NCBI GenBank assembly: GCA_011799875.1
Contig: JAAAXO010000416.1
Coordinates: forward strand, 62,001-126,000
Length of the DNA stretch: 64,000 nt
Source: Thinopyrum elongatum
Lineage: Eukaryota > Streptophyta > Magnoliopsida > Poales > Poaceae
Direction of reading: 5' to 3'
Positions 10,001-21,812 of this stretch are shown in pieces. Position numbers and translations under genes: made by a program. The notes beneath the pieces are model-generated. The model saw only the letters and a list, made by a program, of their open reading frames with translations, did not search any database and had not been told where the DNA came from. Numbering within the stretch: position 1 is the stretch's first letter; the number at the start of each line of letters is the position of its first letter.

Positions 10001-12038
10001 TCATAATAGATTCATATAGCAACTTAATTTTCTTTCTTGAAATTGTTCCATGCCCTTCCTTAATGGAAATTGAAATCTAATGTTTAAATCTTTCATATCA
10101 ATAATTGCACCAATCGTTCTAAGGAAAGGTCTACCAAGAATAATAGGACATGTAGGATTGCAATCTATATCAAGCACAATAAAATCTATGGGCACATAAT
10201 TCCTATTTGCAACAATAACAACATCATTAATCCTTCTCATGGGTTTCTTAATAGTGGAATCCGCTAGATGCAAATTCAAAGAACAATGATCAAATTTATG
10301 GAAACCTAGCACATCACATAAAGTTTTTGGAATAGTGGAAACGCTAGCACCCAAATCACACAAAGCATTACACTCATAATCTTTAATTTTAACCTTAATA
10401 GTAGGTTCCCACTGATCATAAAGCTTTCTAGGGATAGAAACTTCTGACTCAAGTTTTTCTTCAAACGATTTCACCATAACATCAACGATATGTTTAGTAA
10501 AAGTTTTATATTGATTATAAGCATGAGGTGAATTAAGCATGGATTGCAATAAGGAAATACAATCTATAAAAGAACAATTTTCATAATTAAAGTCCTTGAA
10601 ATCTAAAAGAGTGGGTTCATCTCTACTTAAAGTTTTGACCTCTCCATGCCCACTTTTATCAATTTTTCATTAAGATCTTCACTCTCTAAATTATTGTGAC
10701 GCCTTCTAGCTAAAGTTAACTCATCTCCAGTCCCATATTTATCAATATTTATATTAGCAAACAAAGATTCAATAGGAGTCACACCAATCACTTTAAGATC
10801 ATCATCATTATTTACACAAAAACTAGAAGAACATGCTTTTTCTAGCCAATCTCTCTTAGCACACATCATAGCAGTTCTCTCTTTACATTCATCCATAGAA
10901 ATTTTAATAGCTTTCCGAGACTCATTAATATCTATCTTAGGTGGCATATATCTAATCTTTAAAGAATTAATCTCATTAGAAATTCTATCAACGTTCCTAG
11001 CCAAATCATCAATCTTAAGCAATTTTTCTTCTACCATAAAATTGAAATTCATTTGAGAATTAATGAAATCTTTAATATTATTCTCAAGATCAGAGGGTAT
11101 TTTATTATAATTTCCATAAGAATTGTTGTAGGAATTACCATAATTATTAGAGGAATTGCTAGGAAACGGTCTAGGGTTGAAATTACCTCTATCTGCGTTA
11201 TTACCAAAATTGTTCCTACCAACAAAATTCACATACATAGATTCATTATTATTCTCAATCAAAGTGGACAAAGGCATATCATTAGGATAAATAGGAGAAC
11301 TCTTACTAGCAAGCAATTTCATAAGTTCATCCATCTTTCCACTCAAAGTATTATTTCTTCAATCGCATGCACTTTTTTACTAGTGGAAGATCTTTCGGTA
11401 TGCCATTGAGAGTAATTTGCCATAATATTATCTATGAGTTTAGTAGCTTCTCCTAATGTAATTTCCATAAAAGTACCTGCCGCAGCGGAATCTAAAAGAT
11501 TTCTTGATGCAATATTCAATCCATCATAAAAAATTTGTATGATCATCCATAAACTTAAACCATGAGTAGGGCAATTTCTTATCATCAATTTCATCCTCTC
11601 CCAAGATTGTGCAACATGTTCATGATCAAGTTGCTTAAAATTTATTATATCATTCCTAAGGGAGATGATCTTAGCGGGAGGAAAATACTTGGAAATAAAA
11701 GTATCTTTACAATTATTGCATGAGTCAATAGTATTTTTAGGCAAAGATGAAAACCAAGTTTTAGCAGGATCTCGTAGTGAGAACGAAAATAGCTTCAATA
11801 TAACAATATCATTATCCACAACTTTTTTATTTTGCATATAACACAACTCAAGGAAAGTATTTAGATGGGATGCGGCATCTTCATTAGGACTACCGGAAAA
11901 TTGTTCTTTCACAAGATTCAACAAAGCGGCATTAATTTCATAAGATTCCACACTAGTGGCGGGGGCAATCGGAGTACTGATAAAATCATTATTATTAGTG
12001 TTGGAAAAATCACACAACTTGGTATTTTCTTGAGACAT
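10001..12038 (-). pseudogene. Gag-protease of Gypsy element A, frameshifted
   Basis: The gag begins at Met 12038 (MSQENTKLCDF). Its first part (12038-11343) is a Retrotrans_gag domain, with FSGSPNEDAASHLNTFLELC and the PAKTWFSSLP block. A frame change near 11350 leads to the second part (11346-10627), an Asn-rich linker followed by a helical region. A second change near 10675, in an A-rich run, leads to the retropepsin part (10549-10001), with CDLGASVSTIP as the active-site motif (DLGA in place of DTGA) and PIILGRPFL as the second conserved block. The remainder after 10001 is out of frame again. Each break looks like a one- or two-base indel. No zinc knuckle and no RT, RNase H or integrase follow, in line with the family's gag-protease-only body. 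Confidence 0.8.
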
Positions 12039-12238
12039 CGTGACAAACCAAGCAATCTAGCACACAAGCAAACGAAAAGACGAACGAAAGATGGGCGAAT
12101 AAAAAGGCAAATATTTTTCTATTTTTCGAAAAACATTTTAGAAGTGGGGGAGCGGAAAACGAGAGGCAAATGGCAAATAATGTAAGTGCAAGAGATGAGA
12201 GTTTATGATGGTTACTTGGTAGGCTTGATGTAGAACCT

Positions 12239-12255
12239 CCCCGGCAACGGCGCCA
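12239..12255 (-). promoter_or_regulatory. Primer binding site complementary to tRNA-Asp
   Basis: On the minus strand TGGCGCCGTTGCCGGGG lies 11 bases inside the 5' LTR end. It matches the 3' end expected for plant tRNA-Asp, the usual primer for this Gypsy group. It fixes the element's orientation and the inner LTR boundary at 12267. Confidence 0.85.
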
Positions 12256-12266
12256 GAAATTATTCC

Positions 12267-12817
12267 TGCTACTTCTTGAGCTTGCGTTGATTTTTCCCTT
12301 GAAGAGGAAAGGGTGATGCAGCAAAGTAGAGATAAGTATTTCCCTTAGTTAAGAACCAAGGTATCAATCCAGTAGGGGGCACAAGCAAGTCTCCAATATA
12401 TGCACCTGCACAAACTAACAAACACTTGCACACAACGCGAAAAAGGGGTTGTCAATCCCTTCACGGTCACGAACAAGAGTGAGATCTAATAGAGATAGGT
12501 ATAAAAGATAAATAAAAGAGCAAACTAAAGTAAATATAAATAAATTGCAGTAAGGGATTTTTAGGTTTTTTGGTTTATACATCTGAAATATATGATGGAA
12601 AATAGACCCGGGGGCCATTGGTTTCACTAGAGGCTTCTCTCTAGAAAGAAAACATACGGTGGGTAAACAAATTACTGTTGAGCAATTGATAGAAAAGCGC
12701 ATAGTTATGACGATATCTAAGGCAATGATCATGAATATAGGCATCACGTCCGTGACAAGTAGTCCAAAACGATTCTGCATCTACTACTATTACTCCACAC
12801 ATCGACCGCTATCCAGC
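12267..12817 (-). repeat. 5' LTR of Gypsy element A, inner part (continues at 26551-26713)
   Basis: The sequence matches the 3' LTR from TGCTACTTCTTGAG to CGACCGCTATCCAGC, then stops at the CACTA-1 insertion. It resumes after the transposon at 26551 with AGCATGCATCTAGAG, exactly the continuation seen in the other LTR, with AGC duplicated. After about 160 bases it breaks off near 26713 at a junction with another LTR fragment, so about 850 bases of the outer LTR are missing. Confidence 0.85.
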
Positions 12818-12829
12818 CACTACTACAGG

Positions 12830-13110
12830 AATTAGCTTTGGTAACACATCCCGGTAACACAAGAAAACATGTGTTACTGGTTGAAATCCCGGTAACACAA
12901 CATTTGTGTCCACAACTAACTTGTAACACATTCTATGGGAAGTGTTACGATGTTGTAACACATAATCCACATGCATCGAATGTGTTACAGCGTTGTAACA
13001 CATTATTTATGCCGGTTGAGAGAGTGTTACAAAATTGTAACGTATATATGATATGCAATGTTGTGTTACAAGTTTGTAACACATAGGTGATCTACGCAGG
13101 TAAATGTTAC
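12830..13110. repeat. CACTA-1 left subterminal repeats (GTGTTAC/GTAACAC)
   Basis: About a dozen copies of the heptamer GTGTTAC or its complement GTAACAC occur in both orientations, some paired as GTGTTAC-A-x-TGTAACAC. In En/Spm-type elements such repeats bind the TNP1/TNPA protein. The same motif fills the right end at 26050-26540. Confidence 0.8.
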
Positions 13111-14871
13111 ACACGTAATAATATTGGATTGAATTTTTCTTTCTTGTGATGAGAAGACTTGTTGCAAGATGCATGCGATCAATTCTTAGGTCGATCCCAT
13201 CGTAGCACGTGGTCTCTGAGCTAATAGTTATGGGCTTGTGCCATTCACATTTTGCTACGTATAGAAGTTTAGAGGATGCGTGTTTGCTTACTGGCGGGAT
13301 ATATTAGGATAAAACAATTGGCGTAGCCCAGCTACCAAAGCCGACAGAAGGTAGGACTCAAACTAGCAGCTCACTGTTTCCTATAAGTTCTTCTAAAAAA
13401 GATGTTTCCCTGTACAAAATTCTAAAAAAGATTATTTCCCTATACATGGGTACGTATGACCCTATTTTCTAAGACTGGATGAGAGTGCAAACTCAAAGTT
13501 TTGTGCTTTGTACTGTGCGTGTGTTCGTAATCTTGTAAATATTATTCTCTCCAATCTTAATATAAAAGATGTGCAACTCTTTTGGGTATTTGGAAAAAAA
13601 TGTTTTCTGCTCCCAAAATTTGTTAAAATTAAAAGGTGTGCTAGCTACTTTTAAGTAATTTTGGACTTAATTAATTTAATATGCTTTGAAGATTTATTGA
13701 TCCGTATTTTTATTATAAAGTATAAAGGTATGTGGACGTGCTGTATTTGGGAAGCGCTTTTTGATAAAAGGAATACTGTATGTTGACATGTTATATCTGT
13801 GACTTTTTATTAGTTGGACCACCCTGATCCAGAATCCTGGCTAAAACAAGTACTAATCCATGCTTCCCTAAAAGAAAACGTACTAATTCGTGCTACCTAT
13901 CATTGAGGTGGGCCAATCAGTTTTAGAAATTAGCAAAATAAGACAAATTCAATTCTAGAAAATAGATAATAGTATATACTTTTTTTTGCTCAAATTGTCC
14001 AGATAGGGAGACATATTCAATAGATACTATTTCATGTAATTGGAATAATGAAAACCTAAATTTGAATGCATTTTGATAGCTGCGTTCAAAGAGCAAAAAT
14101 CGTGAGAAAGCTGAGTGTCGTTGGCAGAACATTGCATTTTCATCTTGCACCTGAGAGTCTAGACTTTTAACCATCTAATCTAATCATCAGCAAGTGAAGT
14201 ATATGTAGAGAAACTAACACATTCATACTGCAGGATAGATTCAGACTTTAGAAAAAATGGCAACATGTGATCGGAAAACAGGATTTTTGAACACTGCAAG
14301 AGTATGCCAATTGTGAACTGTTAACCAAAGTACAAAAATAAAGTTCCAAACAAGCTGCGTGTATCTCAATTTTGAACTGTTGTTGACCAAAGTACAAAAT
14401 GATGTTCCAAACAAGCACGTGGTGTCGCAGCTGACCGAATTACCAAGCATGAATATAAGAGTATAGTAAGTTTTGACCAACACATGGTCTCACACAGCAG
14501 TACATCACCAAGCAAGTTGGTCAAGTAGTCAGCAGAAAGCCAGCAAGCAGAAAAGAGTAGACTGTTTTGTACCAACACAAAGCACACAGCCGACCACCCC
14601 CTCCATGCCTCCATGTAGCATGCAGTCTGAACCTGGAGCATGCAGCCAAAATAATTCAAAACATGAACAAGAAAATAGAAGAGACATTTTGTGCTACTTT
14701 TATCACTAAAATTTCATATCTGATATGAAAGTGTCAACCCAGCATAAAAGAAAGAATGCACAAAACATAATTGAAGAACAGAAAGATTGAACAACAAACT
14801 ATATTAGAAGTAAAAATCACATCTTGCAAATTGAATATGGAAACACAAGAACATATTGCTACTAACCTTAA
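13111..14871. other. Non-coding stretch of CACTA-1 downstream of the transposase
   Basis: I see no gene here. An imperfect tandem repeat of about 70 bases lies at 14290-14425 (GAACTGTT...ACCAAAGTACAAAA...GTTCCAAACAAGC, twice). The rest is AT-rich and probably the transposase 3' UTR plus spacer. Confidence 0.5.
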
Positions 14872-17800
14872 CTATTCTTCGTTGCTCGAAGCATTATTAG
14901 CATCCACTATTGTCCCCTCAACGTCTGTTCTAACCCAATGTTGTTCATTGTTCTTTCTCTTCAAAATCTCTCCAAGCTGTGAAACATGGAATTGCTCATT
15001 TTCTGTCTGCACTTCCCATTCCAAGTTGCCTAAGTCATATACATCTCTAGGCTTTGCCAACTTCATTACCACAGACCAACCTGGATTCAATTCATCTTCC
15101 ACATAGAACACTTGATTCGCCTGGTTAGGGAAAATAAAAGGCTCATGCTCAATCTTTTCTCCTTTATGTATTAGATCTGAGAAGTTAACAAGTGTGTAAC
15201 CGTACTTGTCTTTTTTCATTCCTGTTTCTGAGAAAACATTAACCCATTCACATTTAAACAACACCACTGAAAACTGTCCAGAGTAGTTTAGCTCGACAAT
15301 ATCAATTACCCTCCCGTAGTACGTCACATCGCGTAAAACAGGATTGGCATCACGTGCTGAATCATAACTAGATGTTTTTGCAGTTACCATGACTCCACTA
15401 TTTTGTGTCTCTTTATCCAAGCGTTTAGGCCTAAAATGGTAGCCTCGGGAGTTGAAAGCACAATATCTTTTGGCTGCATTAACTAGGCCCCGGGCGAGAA
15501 ATCTAATATCCTTTTCAATGTTGTGGATGCCATTTTCCTTCTCCAATTTCTTTATCTGAATATTTAGAATTCGATTACAACTAAATGTAGTGATACGTGT
15601 ATAGTATATGAAAAATATGGCACTTACATGAGCTTGGAACCATTCGTGGAACTTATCATTTTGAATCCTCTCGACAACATCAGGGTTTAAATTGCGTCCA
15701 TTAGTGATCTCATCAGCATGAGCTCTGCAAAGTAATTCATAGACAAAGGTAAAGTAGGGGAAAAGAGTAACTAAGACAATTTATAAGCATGTGATATTAC
15801 CTAAGGTATGAATTCACATCAAAGCAATTGAACAAGACATATCTATGTGCCTGTACTTTTGCCACACCGCTCAGTACATAATTCCTAGGCTTTCCAAGTG
15901 GATTGCCAGAATGAGGAAATAATCTTGATCCATGTGCAATATCATGATGCCCAACCCACTCCTCGTTATCTTCGTTCTGCGAAGGCAAGTTATGTTTGGC
16001 CTCGAAACCGACAATATATCTTGAACAGAATGTCATGCACTCATCTGCCAAAAATGCTTCAGCGATAGATCCTTCGGGATGAGCTTTGTTACGGACATTT
16101 GACTTCAGCTTACCTATATACCTACATAAACACAAACAGAAGGAAGAAGAAAATTATAGAAGAATATTTTCCTACAAAGATATGTAATGCATCCCCATAT
16201 TTATATAAGAAGCTAACATACCTTTCCACAAACCACATCGAACGGTAGCACACTGGACCACCTATTTTTGCCTCCGTTGCTAGATGCATAACCAAATGCA
16301 CCATAACAGTGAAAAAACCTGGTGGGAATATTCTCTCCATATGACATAATGTCATTATGATTCGCTCCTCCAACTTCTCAAGATCGCTGATGTATAGGAC
16401 TTTTGCACTCACTTCTCTAAAATACCCACACAGGTCAAACAACACAGATGTGACATGATCTGGGAGTAGACCTCGGATAGCAAGTGGCAGAAAGTGTTGC
16501 ATTAGTATATGACAATCATGACTTTTAAGGCCTGAGATTCTCCCTTGAACAACATTTGCACACCTTGAGATGTTTCCTGAAAACCCATTCGGACCCCTTG
16601 CACCATGAAGGACTTTGCAAAATTGTTGCTTCCCTTCTTTGGATAGGTTATAGGAAGCAGGTGGCATATAATACTTATCATTAGGGTTTTTTTGTGGATG
16701 CAGCTCTCGTTTAATGTTCATGTGCTGTAGGTCTTGTCGTGCCTTTAAATTATCTTTGGACTTGCCTTCTATTCCTAGAAGTGTTCCATATATGTTCTCA
16801 CATACGTTCTTCTCAATATGCATGATATCAAGATTGTGACGAAGTAAATTGAAGTCCCAATAGGGCAAATTGAATAGGCCACTGACACACTTCCATGTTT
16901 TGGAATTCTGAAAATCTGAAATTGATTTTATTTGATCTACAACTCTAGTTTCTGCATAAGCACTAGGTGCCGCTCTATGTTCTTCAGACCCATCAAATGA
17001 TCTAGCATCAAAGCGAAATTTGTGATCTGGGGGCAAAAATCGGCGATGCCCCATGAAACAGTACTTCTGCCCATATTTCAAGCGTTTAGAACATGTTTCA
17101 TCACGACATGGAAAACAACCAAACTCACCATTTACGCTATATCCTGCAAAGAGAGCTAGCCCGGGGTAGTCACTCACGGTAGACAACACAACAGCATAAA
17201 GTTGAAACATCTCACCTCGAGATGCATCATATGTATGGGTTCCTATCATAAACAACTCGGTTAGTTCTTCATAAATTGGTTGCATGAATACATGGAAATT
17301 CTTTCCAGGGTAAGTTGGACCAGGAATAAGCAGAGTGAGCAAAAGAGAAGAGGCCTTCATGCACAACCATGGTGGAAGGTTATTGGGTACTAGGACAACA
17401 GGCCAGCAACTATGTTTAGAATTCAGCTTACCAAACGGATTGAATCCATCAGCTGTGATTATGAATCTAATGTTACGAGAATCTGATCTGATGTGCTTAT
17501 ACTTAGAGTCAATCTCCTTCCATGCCGCTGAATCAGCTAAATGTCGCAATGCTCCATCTTTTATGCGTTCCTCATCATGCCATCTTAATGCTATAGCGGT
17601 TTCCTTGTGCATAAAAAGCCTCTTAAGCCTTGGCTTAATAGGGAAGTACCAGAGCACCTTCTTCGGGGTTGCTTTTTTCCTTTCCTTGTTAGTTAGCATG
17701 GTTTTATCAGGTTTGTTTTTCCACCTTGATGCTCCACATACTGAGCAAAAGTCATCATTAGCCTTCTCTTTCCAAAAAAGCTGACAATCTTTTTCACAAA

Positions 17801-18461
17801 CATGAATTCTCTCATAACTAAGCCCAAGCTTTCCAATGATCTTCTTGGCCTCGGCAAAAGTTCCAGGTAAATTCTTACCATTTGGAATTGCTTGCTGCAG
17901 AACTGCTAGCAAATCATTTATAGATTTATTACTCCACTTGTTAGTGGATTTTATGTTGAACAGAAGCACAAGGAAAGAAAGTTTTGATAGTTCACACCCG
18001 TTCCACAAAGGTACATCTGCATCTCTCAACAAGTCATAAAAAGCTTGGGTTTCAGGATCTGGTCCATCTGGTCCATGTTCTGGAGGGTTTGGGTCATCGA
18101 AGTCATTCACTTGAAACCCATTATCTATGTTCCCGAAAGCATCATGGACTAGCTGGCGCATATTAGAGTTTATGCCTTCCTGTTTTGACCTTTTTCGTTT
18201 GTTAGAGGAGATGTATCCTGCAGTTTCACCATGACAACCCCAAACTGTGTATCCAAGTAGCATTCCATTACACACCAAATGATCATATACGGTGTTTCGC
18301 TTCAACAAGTTCCTATTGACACATCTGACGCATGGACAATGGATCTTGGCATCTGAACTTTTTCCAGTGTATACAAAATCAAGAAAACCATCTACGCCAG
18401 CCAAGTAGTCTGCACTTGGTCTACGAGAACTGAGTAACTTTTTAATGGTTGTTAGGTCCAT
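14872..18461 (-). CDS. CACTA TNP2-type transposase, four exons, intact
   Basis: Minus-strand exons 18461-16222, 16121-15801, 15724-15628 and 15555-14872 all have GT-AG borders and compatible phases, giving 1113 residues without a stop. Domains in order: a transposase-associated N-terminus (residues 1-80, with CPCVRC at 42-47), a second Cys pair near 239-242 (CSVC), and the Transposase_21 catalytic region from about 268 (WYFPIKPRLKRLF). The region includes TADGFNPFG (336-344) and LDIMHIEKNVCENIYG (544-559), where the acidic catalytic residues of this superfamily are expected. A DUF4218-type region follows (about 658-800, crossing the first intron), then a DUF4216-type region in exon 4 (VVLFKCEWV, PFIFPNQANQVFYVED). 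The start MDLTTIKKLL follows a probable 5' UTR acceptor (TTAACACAG). It would cut and join the element's ends, helped by the TNP1-like protein encoded divergently. No damaged residue is evident. Confidence 0.9.
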
Positions 18462-21400
18462 CGACTCGCTGTGTTAAAGTAGCAAATGTCATTAGTGAAT
18501 TTATTATAATGCTAAAAAGTTGAAATTGTATTGAACCATCAGTACTTTAAAACAGCTAATTTATTATAATACATAATTAATTTCGCACTAATGGCCTCAA
18601 CGCAAAATACATGGTTGTGCCTTTTATGACAAAGGTAATAAAATTGTCTGTTTTAATGGTTGCAGACAGAGGATTGGGGTTCTCAGGAATACATCCTCAT
18701 CCAAATGATAATGTTGCAGCATGCATATTGATTTCTTAATACTTTTGTAATACTGAGCTAAGCCAAAGTGGACATCATATTCTGCAGTATGCGTTGTGAC
18801 TCACAAACGCTCTAAATGCAAGATTTCATTTGCAGCTCTAACAGCACAACAAGGCATTGAGATGTCGCAGGTTAGTTTTTCACAAGTTATGGGAAACACG
18901 ATTGGCACTGTGTGAAGGCAATGGAATTCCGAATTCTGAACATTATGAACTACCGATATACCCATTACTATTATGTAATGGAACGCGTCGTGTGTTCCTT
19001 TAAAGAAAAAAAATTAAATGAGAGGCACAGCAGGGAGTTCTGAATCTCGAGCTCTCAAACCTTAGCTGGCGCAGTCTGACGACGTAGAGAAGCAGTGGAT
19101 CCCGCCGCCAGATTGTGGAGAAGCTGCGTCAAAGGTAATGGTCGGGCGGAGGCGATGTCCTGCGCTCCGGCCGTCTCCCTGTCTTCCTTCCTTCTGTGGA
19201 CTCGGGCCGCGGCTCCTGCGGCCGGTCGACGAGTGGATTCGAGCGCCGATAGGAGGCGGCGTGGGCTCTGGACTAGAGCGGCCGGTGGAGCCGTGGAGGT
19301 ATGGAATCGAGCGGATGCGACGCTTGGTGTGGACTCGAGCGGCAGCGGCACAGCCTCTCTGTGGCGGCGATGCGGCCAGAGGCCAGCGCTCGGGTCGGGC
19401 GGCGGCGGAACAGGGGATCGAGGCAAGAGATGAGGAACGAATCGATAAAGGTTAGAATTTTTTTTGGTGTTTTCTTTTTGGGAAATTAATATTATATAAT
19501 TCAACCGGCTGATTTGATGCTTCGTGTAGGTCGCGCAGGAGACGTCCAACTCTAATCGTGCGTGCCTGTGCCCACCTCCCAAAACTTGTTGCCACGTCTC
19601 TTTTCTCCACCAGTTTCTTATATCTCGTACGTGTCAAAAAGAGGTTTCTTATCCGTATAGCAGCTGTCTTTCATCATTTATGCGCGCGTTCTTGTATTGG
19701 CGGCTCGTGTGCATGCCAATCGCACGTAAGTAATCGATTGGGACCAAATTGTAATACAAGCAAGTACATTTATTTAAGTATAAGTTGCCTAAAAAAGGGA
19801 TTTGGGTCGGTCGAATTTCATGGGAAGGAAGAAGGACGCGCGGCGAAGCACCGAGGTAGTCGACTGCGGCACCGGGGCAAGTTATAGCGACGCATGGAGA
19901 CACCGACAAGACCTCGGCCAGGAACAAGTGTAGTGCGCGACATTCAACGAAGGCAAGTCCGAAACTTGACGGTTCCGATGAAAGGGGGTGCAGGCCTGCT
20001 GGAAAAAATCTACGGGTTCCTTGGTTTAAAGGGATGGCCGTGGACGGTGGTGAGGGGAGGCCGGGGCTGCGAGGCTGGCGTGGGAGCACCGCGGGCGACA
20101 GAGGCTAGCGATCCACGCCTAGCGCCACGACCACGCCCGGTCATGGCCAGCCCCCGCGCCGCCAGGCCCGCACCGCCGCCTCTGCCACCACGGGCGTAAC
20201 CCCGACGACCACCGCACGTAGCCCACCACGCCGGGGCAGCAGCCACCCACGCCGCCGTGCCCCACGAAGCACCGCGCCCCCGATCGGCGAGGTCGTCCCA
20301 CACCGCCCACCATCGTTCGGAGAGGAGAGGAGGCCCCGCTGCCGCTTCATTTTTTTCCTTCTCAGTAATTAAATAAATACAAAATATGCTTCATTTTTTT
20401 CCATTTTAAACATTTCTCAAATTATTTATAGATCTAATATTTTTTTCTCCAAACAAAAAAAATTTGTCAAACAGTCTTCGGATTATTCCCGCGAAAAATT
20501 CCTCCAGATATCAATTTCCCTCCTCCACTTCTCGATGGACAAAAAATTCCCTCCAGACCTCCCAATTTAGTCCCGCTTTATTTTCCCTCCGGTTAACTAA
20601 CGAAGCGCTAAATAAATTAGATCGCTAATCCCATATGCATCATTCGCGCCGCCCTCAAAGCCACACCTCGGTGGCCTCCGTCGCCGCCCCTCAGCGGCCA
20701 CCTCGCCGCCCCTCCAACGCCCGCTGCATCCTCATCCAACGCCACCTGTCAGCAGCCACCCACGCGCCTGCCCGTCCGTCAACGCCCGATTGAAACCATC
20801 GCTGCCCAGATCTGCCTCAGTGTGGTTTGCCTCGTTGCGGCAACGACATCGTCAATCCTCAACTCCGGAACTAAATCCAGAAGGACTACACCATTCTCGC
20901 GGCTGGTATCGGTCTAAACTCCCATTGCGTTGCTTTCTCCCTTCTATGCCTGACTGATTCTCTTTCCTCATCCCTTTGTTTTCCTCTCTGAATCTGGTAT
21001 TAGGTTAGTGCGTACCAGGCAGTAAATCAACCAGTGGTTAATTTAGGATAAGAATGGAGGATGGGCTGTAATCATTAGTCACTATGTTAAACTGAGATAC
21101 AACTTATAGTCTGGTTTTTGTCCACTGCAGAAGTAGTACCAATGTCTCTGAATTTTTGTATTCCTCTGCAGTTTTGTGTGCTACACGCCTATCACATTAG
21201 TATTCTCAACATGAATGTTGGCAACATTACCATTGACCTTAGCATCTATATATACGTGAGATGTTGGCTGCTTTTCCAACCTCTTTGCAGTTTAAGGTTT
21301 CAGTCTTTAACCCCCTGATTTTGTAGGCTATAATCACCTGCTTAGTACTGATACATGCAGTAGTTATACAATACTAGGGGCCCCGGATCTTGTACTCCGA

Positions 21401-21812
21401 AATTCATAGTATATCTTGTACAGTACTGATAGTACTCTGAGATCAGTACTCTGAAATGCATAGTACTCAGAGTAGTACTGATATATGCAGTACTTAGACA
21501 AAAATTGGGACCAAAGATCTTGTACTCTGAACTCTGATTATTACTGATATATCCAGTACTTAGATTGGGGCCAAAGATCTTGTACTCTGAACTCTGATTA
21601 GTACTGATTTTTAAAATTTATGTACCCTGAAATTCATAGTACATCTTATACAGTCAGTATTCAGTTTATACAGTACATCTTATACAGTCAGTATTCAGTT
21701 TCATGCCACTATAAAGTTGGTTTGGTGCTGATATATGTCAACCATTTATTCACTTTCATGCCACTATAAAGTTGGTTTGGTGCTGATACTTCTTACATCC
21801 ATGTCATTGTAG
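18462..21812. promoter_or_regulatory. Divergent promoter and 5' leader region of CACTA-1
   Basis: There is no coding gene here. GC-rich islands at about 19030-19440, 19850-20340 and 20640-20905 resemble non-coding first exons. On the plus side a GT donor near 20906 could pair with the acceptor at 21811-21812, right before the TNP1 ATG. On the minus side an acceptor lies just before the transposase ATG. Both genes thus seem to have intron-containing leaders starting in this shared island. The segment 21400-21790 holds several short direct duplications. GC-rich ORFs here on both strands are treated as chance. Confidence 0.5.
21400..21795. repeat. Cluster of short direct repeats in the TNP1 leader intron
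   Basis: Successive duplications include about 65 bases centred on CCAAAGATCTTGTACTCTGA (twice between 21500 and 21610), about 34 bases with ACATCTTATACAGTCAGTAT (twice, 21640-21702), and about 33 bases starting CATGCCACTATAAAGTTGG (21704 and 21758). AGTACTGATATATGCAG is also repeated. They look like replication-slippage duplications. Confidence 0.7.

Noticed and set aside
19055..20350. Multiple ORFs on both strands in the CACTA-1 centre (up to 175 codons)
   Set aside because: They fall in GC-rich islands interpreted as leader exons or promoter; none joins by splicing to the two clear genes as coding sequence.
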